From Mesorhizobium sp. WSM3859 (GTDB lineage: Bacteria; Pseudomonadota; Alphaproteobacteria; Rhizobiales; Rhizobiaceae): 64,000 nucleotides of DNA. A program made the translations under genes and the position numbers. A model generated the notes under the pieces. It worked only from the letters and a program-made list of their open reading frames with translations, had not been told where the DNA came from and ran no database searches. Every line of letters starts with the position of its first letter. The stretch's first letter is position 1. The DNA lies in the NCBI RefSeq assembly GCF_002295065.1, contig NZ_NSGG01000003.1, positions 434,001 through 498,000 of the forward strand. Direction: 5' to 3'. Below, in pieces: positions 9,461 to 17,674 of the stretch.

Positions 9461-10249
9461 ATGGGTTCCCTGTCTTCGAAGAACGCGCTCGTCACCGGCT
9501 CGACCAGCGGCATCGGCCTTGCAATCGCCCGCGCCTTCGCCGCGGAGGGCGCCAACATCACCATCAACGGCCTGGGCGATGCCGCGGCGATCGAGCAGGA
9601 GCGGGCCGGCATCGAGAAGGATTTCGGCGTCAAGTGCCGTTACTCGGACGCCAACATGATGGATGGTGCCGCCGTCACCGCCATGATCCACGAGGCCGAG
9701 GAGGCGTTCGGCAGCCTTGACATCCTGGTCAACAATGCCGGTATCCAGCATGTCGCGCCGATCGAGGAATTTCCCGACGACAAGTGGGAGGCCATCATCC
9801 GCATCAACCTCCTGGCCGCCTTCTACGCCATCAAGGCGGCGGTGCCGGGCATGAAGCAGCGTAAGTGGGGCCGCATCATCAACACGGCTTCCGCGCATGC
9901 GCTGGTCGCATCGCCGTTCAAGTCGGCCTATGTCTCGGCCAAGCACGGCATTGCCGGCCTGACCAAGACGGTGGCGCTGGAAGTGGCGCAAGACCGAATC
10001 ACGGTGAATGCGATCGCGCCCGGTTATGTGTGGACGCCGCTGGTCGAAAAGCAGATCCCCGATACGATGAAGGCGCGTGGGATGACCGAGGAGCAGGTCA
10101 AGCACGACGTGCTGCTGGCGGCGCAGCCGACCAAGGAATTCGTCACCGTTGAGGAGCTTGCCGCGCTTGCGCTGTTCCTTTGCACCGACGCGGCCAAGCA
10201 GATCACCGGCACCACCCTGCCGATGGATGGCGGCTGGACGGCACAGTAG
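9461..10249 (+). CDS. bdhA: D-3-hydroxybutyrate dehydrogenase (SDR family)
   Basis: NAD-dependent short-chain dehydrogenase, 262 aa, interconverting 3-hydroxybutyrate and acetoacetate in PHB/ketone-body metabolism. The cofactor motif TGSTSGIG is at residues 12-19, NNAG at about 91, the catalytic Ser in NTASAHAL and YxxxK in YVSAKHG. The motif NAIAPGYVWTPLVEKQIPD and the C-terminal TGTTLPMDGGWTAQ are characteristic of bacterial 3-HBDH. It is divergent from adc-patatin. The substrate call rests on family resemblance plus the adc neighbour; the symbol is by analogy. Confidence 0.9.
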   Translation: MGSLSSKNALVTGSTSGIGLAIARAFAAEGANITINGLGDAAAIEQERAGIEKDFGVKCRYSDANMMDGAAVTAMIHEAEEAFGSLDILVNNAGIQHVAPIEEFPDDKWEAIIRINLLAAFYAIKAAVPGMKQRKWGRIINTASAHALVASPFKSAYVSAKHGIAGLTKTVALEVAQDRITVNAIAPGYVWTPLVEKQIPDTMKARGMTEEQVKHDVLLAAQPTKEFVTVEELAALALFLCTDAAKQITGTTLPMDGGWTAQ

Positions 10250-10429
10250 TCCCAACGGCTTTTTTGCAGAGCAAGGCGGGGCGAAGGTTCCGACTTTCTC
10301 GACAATTGGATTCTTGACAATCGCTGGGGAGCGTTCCAGCATCCTGGTCAAGGGGTTCCCCGCGACGACCCCGTGAGGCGTCAGCCCAACGATCGCGTCC
10401 AAACTCTCTTCATTCTGGAGGTGGACGCC

Positions 10430-11248
10430 ATGCCGTCAACTACCGCAATTACCGTTTCGCAGCTTTCCCGCCTTGTCGGCCTACCGGATGCGCCCGTTCT
10501 CATCGACGTGCGCGTCGACGACGACTACGCGGCCGATCCGCGCCTGCTGCCGGCTTCGTGCCGGCGCGACTTCAAAACCGTCTCGACCTGGGCGGCCGAG
10601 TTCTCCGGATCGAAAGTCGCCGTCATCTGCCAGAGAGGCCAAAAACTCTCGCAAGGCGTGGCGGCATGGCTGCGCCACGAAGGCATTCAGGCGGAGTCGC
10701 TGGAAGGCGGCTTCGAGGCCTGGGTCGCCGCCAAGGCGCCTTTAGTCACTGCCGGCGCAATCCCGCCGCGCGACGAGAAGGGGCGCACAGTGTGGGTCAC
10801 CCGTTCCCGGCCGAAGGTCGACCGCATCGCCTGCCCGTGGCTGATTCGCCGCTTCGTCGATCCCAAGGCGGTGTTCCTGTTCGTCGATCCGGCCGAGGTG
10901 CCTCTTGTGGCCGATCGCTTCGCCGCGGTGCCCTTCGACATCGAAGGCGTGTTTTGGAGCCACCGTGGCGAGCGCTGCAGCTTCGATACGATGATCGAGG
11001 AATTCGGCCTGCGCACCGAGCCGCTCGACCGCCTGGCGCTGATCGTGCGCGCGGCAGACACGGCGCGGCTCGACCTCGTGCCTCAGGCGGCCGGGTTCCT
11101 CGCTGCCTCGCTCGGCCTGTCGCGCATGTTCCGCGACGATCTCGAGCAGCTCGAAGCCGGCATGCTGCTCTACGACGCCTTTTTCCGCTGGTGCCGCGAC
11201 GCGGCGGACGAGACGCATAACTGGCCGGCCGGAGGCAAGGCGCCATGA
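10430..11248 (+). CDS. chrB: Rhodanese-ChrB fusion (chromate resistance protein)
   Basis: 272 aa from ATG 10430, preceded by TGGAGGTGG; upstream in-frame codons to 10373 have no ribosome site. Residues about 1-115 are a rhodanese domain (APVLIDVRVDDDY; loop ICQRGQKL with Cys67). Residues about 125-265 match the ChrB C-terminal domain (TRSRPKVDRIACPWLIRRFVD, GERCSFDTMIEEFGL), associated with chromate sensing or resistance. The stop overlaps chrA by 4 bp. Whether this form regulates chrA or acts as an enzyme is unknown; there is no N-terminal DNA-binding region as in classical ChrB. Confidence 0.88.
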   Translation: MPSTTAITVSQLSRLVGLPDAPVLIDVRVDDDYAADPRLLPASCRRDFKTVSTWAAEFSGSKVAVICQRGQKLSQGVAAWLRHEGIQAESLEGGFEAWVAAKAPLVTAGAIPPRDEKGRTVWVTRSRPKVDRIACPWLIRRFVDPKAVFLFVDPAEVPLVADRFAAVPFDIEGVFWSHRGERCSFDTMIEEFGLRTEPLDRLALIVRAADTARLDLVPQAAGFLAASLGLSRMFRDDLEQLEAGMLLYDAFFRWCRDAADETHNWPAGGKAP

Positions 11249-12633
11249 CTGTCCTTGCCAAGGATGGAGCCGCGCGTCCGGCCGAGGCTCCGGCCATGCC
11301 GAGTTTTCGCGAAGCGACGCGGCTCTGGGCCAGGATCGGCCTGCTGTCCTTCGGCGGGCCGGCCGGGCAGATCGCGCTGATGCACAAGGAGCTGGTCCAG
11401 GAGCGCCGCTGGATCGGTGAGGAGCGTTTCCTGCACGCGCTCAACTATTGCATGCTTCTGCCTGGGCCGGAGGCGCAGCAGCTTGCCGTCTATATCGGCT
11501 GGCTGCTGCATCGTACGGCGGGCGGGCTGGTCGCCGGCACGCTGTTCGTGCTGCCCGGCGCGCTGGTGATGCTTTGCCTGAGCAGCTTCTACATGCTCTA
11601 CAACGACACGCCGGTCGTCGAGGCGCTGTTCTTCGGCGTCAAGGCGGCGGTGCTGGCCGTCGTCGTCGAGGCGGTGATCCGCATCGGCAAGCGGGCACTG
11701 AAGAACCGTGCCATGGTGGCGATCGCGGTGGCGGCCTTCCTGGCCATCTACATTGCCAAGCTGCCGTTCCCGCTGATCGTGCTTGCGGCAGGCCTCATCG
11801 GCTGGATCGGCAGCCGCTTCGCACCAGGCCTGTTCTCTGGCTCGGCGCATGGCAAGGGCGGGGCCAGCATCGACAGAATCGGCGTGGTCGACCTGATGTT
11901 CGAGCGCGGCGAGTTGGCCCACACCGTGCCCACCAGATGGCACGCGACCCGCACCGTCGCCATCTGGCTGCCGCTCTGGCTCGGACCGGTGGCGCTGATC
12001 GCCTTGCTGGCGGGGCCGGGCAGCGTGTGGGCGCAGATCGGCGGCTTCTTCAGCCTGATGGCCGTCGTCACCTTCGGTGGCGCCTATGCGGTTCTGGCCT
12101 ATGTCGCGCAGGCCGCGGTGGCCTCATTCGGCTGGTTGTCGCCCGGCGAGATGGTCGACGGGCTCGGCCTTGCCGAGACGACGCCCGGGCCGCTTATCCT
12201 GGTGCTGCAATTCGTCGGCTTCGCCGCCGCCTATCGCCATGCCGGTTTCGCCAGCCCGTTGCTGGCCGGATCGCTCGGATCGCTGCTGACGCTCTGGGCG
12301 ACCTTCGTGCCCTGCTTCTTCTGGATATTCTTGGGCGCGCCCTACATCGAGCAGCTAAGGCAAAACAAGGCGCTGGCGGCGGCGCTCGGCGCGATCACGG
12401 CGGCAGTAGTCGGCGTGATCATGAACCTTGCGCTGTGGTTCGCGCTGCATGTCGTGTTCGGCAAGGTCGGGAGCGTCGGCTGGGGCGTCGAGGTGCCGGT
12501 CCTGTCCTCGCTCGACTGGCGCGCCGCGCTGCTGTCGACGGCGGCGATGGTCGCCATGTTCAGGTTGAAGGCCGGCATGCTGCCGACGCTGGCCGGATCG
12601 GCGCTGGCCGGGCTGGCGCTGCAGGCGCTGTGA
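11245..12633 (+). CDS. chrA: Chromate transporter ChrA
   Basis: Long-chain CHR-family efflux protein, 462 aa with about 12 membrane segments, exporting chromate from the cytoplasm. The N-terminal CHR repeat is LWARIGLLSFGGPAGQIALM with NYCMLLPGPEAQQLA; the second half repeats it (FGGAYAVLAYVAQAAV, GLGLAETTPGPLILVLQFVGF). The ATG overlaps the TGA of the rhodanese-ChrB gene, so both are one operon. A role in sulfate-like anion export cannot be excluded. Confidence 0.94.
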   Translation: MTVLAKDGAARPAEAPAMPSFREATRLWARIGLLSFGGPAGQIALMHKELVQERRWIGEERFLHALNYCMLLPGPEAQQLAVYIGWLLHRTAGGLVAGTLFVLPGALVMLCLSSFYMLYNDTPVVEALFFGVKAAVLAVVVEAVIRIGKRALKNRAMVAIAVAAFLAIYIAKLPFPLIVLAAGLIGWIGSRFAPGLFSGSAHGKGGASIDRIGVVDLMFERGELAHTVPTRWHATRTVAIWLPLWLGPVALIALLAGPGSVWAQIGGFFSLMAVVTFGGAYAVLAYVAQAAVASFGWLSPGEMVDGLGLAETTPGPLILVLQFVGFAAAYRHAGFASPLLAGSLGSLLTLWATFVPCFFWIFLGAPYIEQLRQNKALAAALGAITAAVVGVIMNLALWFALHVVFGKVGSVGWGVEVPVLSSLDWRAALLSTAAMVAMFRLKAGMLPTLAGSALAGLALQAL

Positions 12634-12688
12634 GAGACGGCCCGAGAAGTCGATCACGCCAGGCTTGAACAAAAAAAGCCGACCGACC

Positions 12689-12716
12689 GGGAATAAACGG
12701 CCCGGTCCGCCGGTCT
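12689..12716 (+). promoter_or_regulatory. Candidate ECF sigma promoter (GGGAATA ... GTCT)
   Basis: GGGAATA followed 17 bp later by GGTCT resembles promoters recognised by several proteobacterial ECF sigma groups. It lies 41 bp upstream of the small ORF at 12757 that leads the ECF operon, as expected for autoregulation. It overlaps a GACCGGG / CCCGGTC dyad (12685-12707). Confidence 0.45.
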
Positions 12717-12756
12717 TCAGGGCATGCGCCACGTGCGCAACAGCAGGAGACCACCC

Positions 12757-12879
12757 ATGAAGCGACACGAAGACAAATACGTACGGGCTGACGAGGGCGA
12801 GGGCGTCAGTCGCCGCCGCCCCTTGGAGCGTTGGCGCTGGGCGCATCTGTTCTGGGCGATACCGCGCCGCCGGCCCTGA
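12757..12879 (+). CDS. Small basic protein leading the ECF operon (40 aa)
   Basis: ATG 12757 is preceded by AGGAGA at ideal spacing and opens a 40-codon frame ending at TGA 12877-12879. The product is arginine/tryptophan-rich (SRRRPLERWRWAHLFWAIPR) and may be membrane-associated or nucleic-acid binding; no family is recognised. It lies between the candidate ECF promoter and the sigma gene. Coding status rests only on the strong ribosome site and position. Confidence 0.5.
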   Translation: MKRHEDKYVRADEGEGVSRRRPLERWRWAHLFWAIPRRRP

Positions 12880-12882
12880 TCC

Positions 12883-13092
12883 GTGCCGATCGCAACCATC
12901 GAGATCCACGACCATGACGGCGAGCACCCCGTTGCAGCCAGCGATGCGCCGTCCCCTTGCGAGGCGCCCCTTGCTTCCGAGACTCTTGACTCCGGTGACA
13001 CCAATGCCTTCTCCTCCCTCGAAGCAGGCGCCATCGCCTGCGGTCGCGATCTTCACCCGCACGAGCAGGGACAGATCGTCGCCTCCCGCTGA
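12883..13092 (+). CDS. Possible small acidic ORF ahead of the sigma gene
   Basis: A 69-codon frame starting GTG 12883 and ending 16 bp before the sigma start. The predicted product is acidic and Ala/Ser-rich with no recognisable domain and no ribosome site. It fills the 230-bp gap before the sigma gene, whose own in-frame upstream extension looks like non-coding Pro/Arg-rich translation. It may be only a long 5' leader. Confidence 0.25.
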   Translation: MPIATIEIHDHDGEHPVAASDAPSPCEAPLASETLDSGDTNAFSSLEAGAIACGRDLHPHEQGQIVASR

Positions 13093-13108
13093 GGGAAGCG
13101 GCAGACCC

Positions 13109-13681
13109 ATGGCGGGAGCGCCCGATGGCGGAACGGTTTTGAGCGAAAAGATGCTGGCCGCGCGTTTTGCCGAGGTGGTGCTGCCGCATCTCGGCGATGC
13201 GCTGTCGCTCGCGCGCTGGCTGACCGGCAACACGGCCGATGCCGAGGATGTGGTGCAGGAGGCCTGCCTCAAGGCGCATGCGGGTATTGCCGGGTTCGCT
13301 GGGGGAAACCCCCGCGCGTGGCTGCTCACCATCGTGCGCAACGCCTCCTATACATGGATGGCGAAGAACCGTCCGCGCGGCGTGGTGGCGGTCGGCGACC
13401 TCGCCGATCTCGACGACGTCTCGCCGCCGCCCGACAGTGATTCCAACAGCCCGGAAGCGGCGCTGATCGCCAAGGCGAATTCGGCGGCGGTGGAAGCGGC
13501 GATCGCAAGGCTGCCGCAAGCCTTCCGCGAAACGGTGGTGCTGCGCGACATAAACGGTCTCAGCTACCGCGAGATCGCCGCCATGCTCGGCGTGCCGCAA
13601 GGCACGGTGATGTCGCGGCTGGCACGGGCCCGCGGCCTGTTGATGACGGAACTTGGAGGGCGCCACCATGAGCCCGCATGA
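13109..13681 (+). CDS. ECF-family RNA polymerase sigma factor
   Basis: 190 aa from ATG 13109 (GAGGGAAG upstream). Sigma region 2 includes ARWLTGNTADAEDVVQEACLKAH and NPRAWLLTIVRNASY; region 4 is RLPQAFRETVVLRDINGLSYREIAAMLG with GTVMSRLARARGLL as the recognition helix. The frame continues upstream to 12914 but that part has no sigma similarity. Its 3' end overlaps the anti-sigma gene by 14 bp, so the pair is co-translated. A GGGAATA-type promoter upstream suggests autoregulation. Confidence 0.92.
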   Translation: MAGAPDGGTVLSEKMLAARFAEVVLPHLGDALSLARWLTGNTADAEDVVQEACLKAHAGIAGFAGGNPRAWLLTIVRNASYTWMAKNRPRGVVAVGDLADLDDVSPPPDSDSNSPEAALIAKANSAAVEAAIARLPQAFRETVVLRDINGLSYREIAAMLGVPQGTVMSRLARARGLLMTELGGRHHEPA

Positions 13682-14603
13682 AAATGGCCCGCATGAAAAT
13701 CGCCCGCGTGAGGATGGATTGCCGAAAGACCCGCAGGATATGAAGCTGATGATCCACGCCCTTGTCGATGGCGAGCTCGATGCCGCGGCCGCACTGGCCC
13801 TCGAGCGGCGCATGGCCGCCGATCCTGACCTTGCCGCCGAGCATGCACGCCTTGTGGCGCTGCGCGGCGCTGTCGCCAATCTGCCGCGTCCGGCCCTCAG
13901 CGACGATTTCCTGGCGCGCATCGCCGCCATTGCCGAGGTGAAAAGCCCGGAAGAAGCGGAGGCGCCGGAAGCCGCTTCCGCAAAGGCGGAGCAGCAGCCG
14001 CAAATGCAACAGGGCAAAGTCATAGAGATGCGGCCACGCGCGTCGCGCTGGTTCAACTCCTTCGACTGGCGCCAGATGGCGGCCTCGATCGTGCTGACGG
14101 CGTTTCTCGCCAGCGGCGCGACGCAGTGGCTCGCGACGGCGGATAACGGGTCCGAAAGTTTCGCCGTGGCCGTCGCCAACGGCCATCGCCGCAGCCTGCT
14201 CGCTTCGACGCCGGTCGACATCGTGTCGTCCGACCGCCATACGGTGAAACCATGGCTCGACGGCCGCATCGGCGTGTCGCCGGCGGCGCCGGACATGGCC
14301 AAGGACGGCTACGCGCTGCTTGGCGGACGCGTCGAGGTGATCGGCGACAGGCCGATGCCGGCGCTGGTCTACCGCCATCACGAGCACCTGATCACGCTGG
14401 TGGCCGCGCCGCGGCAGAACGAGGCCAAGTCGGTGCCGGTGGCGGACGACCTCGAGGCAGGCGGCTTCCTCCTGGTCCACTGGACCGACGACGCCTTTTC
14501 CTACTGGGCGATCTCGGATGCCGAACGCCCCGCGCTCGACGATTTCGTCGCCCGCTTCCGGGCGGCGGTCGTCGCCAATCCGGCGGCGGGTAGTCCGGGT
14601 TAG
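13668..14603 (+). CDS. Transmembrane anti-sigma factor
   Basis: 311 aa from ATG 13668 with GGAGGG upstream. The N-terminus has a short SPHENGPHENRPRED repeat encoded by a DNA duplication, then an anti-sigma domain (LMIHALVDGELDAAAALALERRMAADPDLA) resembling RsiW/ChrR-like cytoplasmic domains but without the HxxxCxxC zinc motif. One membrane segment (MAASIVLTAFLASGATQWL) is near residue 135, followed by about 160 periplasmic residues. It should hold the upstream ECF sigma inactive until an envelope signal is sensed. The signal is unknown. Confidence 0.85.
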   Translation: MSPHENGPHENRPREDGLPKDPQDMKLMIHALVDGELDAAAALALERRMAADPDLAAEHARLVALRGAVANLPRPALSDDFLARIAAIAEVKSPEEAEAPEAASAKAEQQPQMQQGKVIEMRPRASRWFNSFDWRQMAASIVLTAFLASGATQWLATADNGSESFAVAVANGHRRSLLASTPVDIVSSDRHTVKPWLDGRIGVSPAAPDMAKDGYALLGGRVEVIGDRPMPALVYRHHEHLITLVAAPRQNEAKSVPVADDLEAGGFLLVHWTDDAFSYWAISDAERPALDDFVARFRAAVVANPAAGSPG

Positions 14604-14801
14604 GGCAACGAAACTTTTTATCGCCGCTATCTTTTGAGGCCGAGAACCCGTTTGGTCGGATGAAGGCCGATGCCTGTCCGTCCGAGACAATTGCGCGAAA
14701 GCACTTGCCCCGATGCGCCGGCCCCAAGGCGCGCAAGTAGATAGGTCAAGGTCGACTTTGGTATGTTATAAACGCTCCGTTCTCGTGGCGGATACGGGGC
14801 A

Positions 14802-15695
14802 ATGGATCAGGAAAGACTTCTAGCCGCAGTCCTCCTAGCTGATGTCGTGGGCAGCACGCCGCTCTATGAGCGCATCGGCGACGATGCCGCCCTGCGGCAG
14901 GTCTCGGATTGCCTCGATGCGATACGCGCGATCGTCGCCCAGCACGGCGGTGACTTCATTTACTCGAAGGGCGATGACGTGCTCAGTCTGTTCGAGAGCT
15001 CGGAGGCGGCGCTGAGGGCCGTGTGCCAGATCAACAGCCAACTGACGAGAGGGCCGTTGAGCGCCCGGATCGGATTGCATTTCGGGGCGGTCATTCGCGC
15101 GCGTGGCGCGGTTTTCGGCGACGTTGTCAATGTCACCGCAAGACTGTCCACCACGGCCAATCCGGGGGAGGTGCTGATCAGCCAGAGCTTCTTCGAAGCG
15201 CTTTCTGCGGGCAGCCGCGGTGCCTTGCGGCTCCTTGACAAAATGGCGTTCAAGGGCAAGCAGGAACTCTTCGATGTCTATACGCTGAGGAGCGACGATG
15301 GGGTCCCCAGCACGAACGTCGCCAGCCGGGGCACCATTATCGAAAGGCGCTCCGCGCCGCCGCGGCAGATCAATCTGGTCATCCGCTATGGAGATCAGTT
15401 GGGATCTTGCCGAAACAATGAATTGGTGACGATCGGCCGATCTCCGGAATGTGACATCGTCGTCCAGCGGCCCTGGGTCTCAAGGCACCACGCGACCTTC
15501 ACCATTTCGAACGGCAAGGCACGGCTTGTCGAGCGGAGCTCGTCAGGCACATTTGTCTCGATGGGACCCGGCCAAGAAGAAGTATTCGTACGCCGCGAAG
15601 ATATCCTCCTCTTCGGCTCCGGCGTCATCTCGCCGGGACGCAGATCGTCCCTTGGAGACGCCCAGATCCTGCACTATGAGATTATCTCCGGCTGA
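14802..15695 (+). CDS. Class III adenylate/guanylate cyclase fused to FHA domain
   Basis: 297 aa. Residues about 5-165 form a class III nucleotide cyclase catalytic domain: LLADVVGST with metal-binding Asp14, YSKGDDV with Lys56 and second metal Asp58, and FGDVVNVTARL with the Asn/Arg transition-state pair. Residues about 195-290 form an FHA domain: TIGRSPECDIVV, VSRHHA and SSSGTFV are the phosphothreonine-binding loops. All key residues appear intact, so it should make a cyclic nucleotide under control of a phosphoprotein. It lies 66 bp upstream of the integrated element and has no operon partner. Confidence 0.9.
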   Translation: MDQERLLAAVLLADVVGSTPLYERIGDDAALRQVSDCLDAIRAIVAQHGGDFIYSKGDDVLSLFESSEAALRAVCQINSQLTRGPLSARIGLHFGAVIRARGAVFGDVVNVTARLSTTANPGEVLISQSFFEALSAGSRGALRLLDKMAFKGKQELFDVYTLRSDDGVPSTNVASRGTIIERRSAPPRQINLVIRYGDQLGSCRNNELVTIGRSPECDIVVQRPWVSRHHATFTISNGKARLVERSSSGTFVSMGPGQEEVFVRREDILLFGSGVISPGRRSSLGDAQILHYEIISG

Positions 15696-15760
15696 ATCTG
15701 CCGGTTGCGGGAGGGGCGCGGCACCGCCGGCCCGCATTTTTCACCGGTCGGTTGAAGAGA

Positions 15761-15804
15761 TGGTGATCCCGACAGGAATCGAACCTGTGACCTACAGATT
15801 AGGA
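15761..15804 (-). repeat. attL: displaced 3' end of tRNA-Arg
   Basis: 44 bp matching the 3' end of the tRNA-Arg at 23240-23316, including the T-arm, acceptor strand and encoded CCA. The uninterrupted identical core is GACCTACAGATTAGGA (15789-15804 and 23268-23283), spanning the anticodon-loop region. The three mismatches outside it include a compensating pair in the T-stem, so this copy came from a functional tRNA. Confidence 0.85.
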
Positions 15805-15905
15805 AGCTGTGCCCGGAGCCGACTTGGTTTGGCAGAGAAGCCCTTGCGTCACATGGTTCGTCTCCAAGCGAAATAAGGCTTGCAGAGTAGACCCAACGTA
15901 TTTAC

Positions 15906-15984
15906 ACGTCCCCAAGACGGCCCCAGAAATACCGGGAACGCAAGGGGTACGGTGGCGGCATCGAACGTCCCCATAGCGTCCCCG
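15906..15984 (+). repeat. Integrase arm-type site cluster (ACGTCCCCA repeats)
   Basis: ACGTCCCCA occurs at 15906-15914 and 15965-15973, with the variant GCGTCCCCG at 15976-15984, all between attL and the integrase start. A third exact copy is at 23171-23179 near attR. Repeats confined to the two ends are what arm-type integrase binding sites look like. Confidence 0.5.
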
Positions 15985-16015
15985 GCTGGGTCCCCCATCG
16001 GAGAGAGGAACGACA

Positions 16016-17206
16016 ATGCGGCTGAAGATCACCAAGCGGCTCATCGAGCGAGATTTGCCCAAGCAGGTTACCACGGAGACGTGGATTTGGGACACCGAGG
16101 TTCTGGCGTTCGGCATTCGGCTTCGGCCCGGCAGGAGGCCGACCTACGCGATGCGTTGGAAGGACGACACCTTCGGGGGCCGGAATGGCCGTGATCGCAA
16201 AATGAACATTGGCCCAGTGGAGCAGATCGACCTTGATGACGCAAGGGCAATTGCAAGGCAACGGTTTGGGGAACTCGCTGCGGGCGACGATCCAGCAGAG
16301 AAGCAGCGGGAGCGGAAGCGAACTGGCGTGACCGTGTCCGACCTGATCAAGGAAGTTGTCGAGACGATGGAAGCGAAAGGGAGAGCGGCGCGCTACGTCC
16401 GCGATTTCAAGCAACAGATGCGTGACCACGTTGAGCCGGCCATTGGGTCTCGGTTTCTGAGGGACGTGACGGCCACAGAGATTGACCGCATTCTGACGAA
16501 ACTCGCCCGTCGACCGGCCCTGCACAATCACGTCAGAGCAGGCCTTTCGAGCGTGTTCACGGCGGCATTACGGGGGCGCTACCGGGCCGACAATCCAGTC
16601 ATGGGTAGCACTAAGGCCGAAGCTCGACATCGGGAGCGATTGTTGACGAACACCGAGATTGACGGCCTGTTGAAGGTGCTGGACACCAATGCCGGGCAGA
16701 ACGCCGACGCCATGCGGCTGTTGTGGTTGACTGGGAGCCGGCCCCAAGAAGCGTTTGCGATGCGATGGGACGATGTCGACCTTGACGCAGGCGTTTGGAC
16801 GAAGCCGGCACAGACAGTGAAGCAGCGGCGGACCCATCGTGTGACGCTGCGGGCGGAAGCTGTGGCGCTGCTCAGGCGCATGATGGAAGAGCGCGGTGAC
16901 AGCCCGTTCGTGTTCCCGTCAGACGGAGCGAAGGGCACACGGCAGCGGGGCTATAGGGCCGCAAAGACTGGGCACCTGACCACGATCAAGAAGTTCGCGG
17001 CTAAGGTGTTCGAGGCGGCCGGACTTGTGGACGTTCGACCGTATGACTTGCGTAAGGCGTTCGCCTCCCGTCTGGTGGCATCAGGGGCCGACCTCAAGAC
17101 GGTGATGTCCTTGACCGGGCACACACAAGTGGCGGTGCTGTTGAAGCACTATGCGCATGTGATGGATGGGAAGCAGACCGAGGCGCTGGAGAAGGCGTTC
17201 GGGTGA
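16016..17206 (+). CDS. int: Tyrosine-type site-specific integrase
   Basis: 396-residue tyrosine recombinase adjacent to attL, expected to catalyse integration and excision at the tRNA-Arg core. ATG 16016 is preceded by GAGAGAGGAA. An N-terminal arm-binding part (residues 1-90) and a core-binding SAM-like domain (about 105-185) precede the catalytic domain. Catalytic residues: Arg in LTGSRPQEAFAMRW near 242, YDLRKAFASRL near 343 (Tyr replaces the usual His before xxR), GHTQ near 368 and nucleophile Tyr in LLKHYAH near 378. The His-to-Tyr change occurs in some active integrases. It seems full length. Confidence 0.93.
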   Translation: MRLKITKRLIERDLPKQVTTETWIWDTEVLAFGIRLRPGRRPTYAMRWKDDTFGGRNGRDRKMNIGPVEQIDLDDARAIARQRFGELAAGDDPAEKQRERKRTGVTVSDLIKEVVETMEAKGRAARYVRDFKQQMRDHVEPAIGSRFLRDVTATEIDRILTKLARRPALHNHVRAGLSSVFTAALRGRYRADNPVMGSTKAEARHRERLLTNTEIDGLLKVLDTNAGQNADAMRLLWLTGSRPQEAFAMRWDDVDLDAGVWTKPAQTVKQRRTHRVTLRAEAVALLRRMMEERGDSPFVFPSDGAKGTRQRGYRAAKTGHLTTIKKFAAKVFEAAGLVDVRPYDLRKAFASRLVASGADLKTVMSLTGHTQVAVLLKHYAHVMDGKQTEALEKAFG

Positions 17207-17381
17207 TGCGGCGCTGGCGGTACAGAAGTCTCTGGGCGCAACTTGATGCGGCTGGAACCCCGCAGGCATTCGTGCGTTTGTCCCGTCAGCGGTCGTCCCT
17301 TGGGTGTAGCAAGACGCTGCTAATACCCTCGCGCGTGCCGAGGGACGTTCTGCTCCCGTCTGAACAGACCGGAGGCACACC

Positions 17382-17561
17382 ATGTCCGATCATCGTGTCG
17401 ACCCTGAACACCCGGAGTACGAGAGGGACCTTGTTGCTGAAGCGAGAAGTTGCATCGAACGCTCGAAACAAGTGCTGCTCGATACCGAGGCACAGCTTGA
17501 TCCGCATAGATCGCTCCACCAAGAACTACGCCGAAGGGACCCGGATAAGGTTGGGTCTTGA
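17382..17561 (+). CDS. Small acidic/charged protein of the element (59 aa)
   Basis: ATG 17382 has a strong GGAGG 6 nt upstream and opens a 59-codon frame with a protein-like, hydrophilic composition (MSDHRVDPEHPEYERDLVAE at the start, Arg/Asp-rich C-terminus). It is soluble and probably helical. No family is recognised. It sits downstream of the integrase in the same direction, 175 bp away. Overlapping longer frames here look like shadows. Confidence 0.6.
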   Translation: MSDHRVDPEHPEYERDLVAEARSCIERSKQVLLDTEAQLDPHRSLHQELRRRDPDKVGS

Positions 17562-17674
17562 CACGGTGACTTTGACTTAGCCATTTTCAGCTACTGTCCA
17601 CCACAGGGTGCCGTTGGGGCAGACTGGTGAGGAACTTGGTAACAAGCACCGGGTTTCGTGGGAGGTGCATCGGT

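Noticed and set aside
10314-10342. Sigma-70 promoter for the rhodanese-ChrB gene
   Set aside because: TTGACA is present but the -10 position reads CAGCAT, too weak to support a call.
12685-12707. Intrinsic terminator after chrA
   Set aside because: The dyad is short and the nearest A/T run lies on the wrong side; it overlaps the candidate ECF promoter instead.
17203-17580. 125-codon frame after the integrase
   Set aside because: The 59-codon frame at 17382 in another register has a strong ribosome site and better composition.
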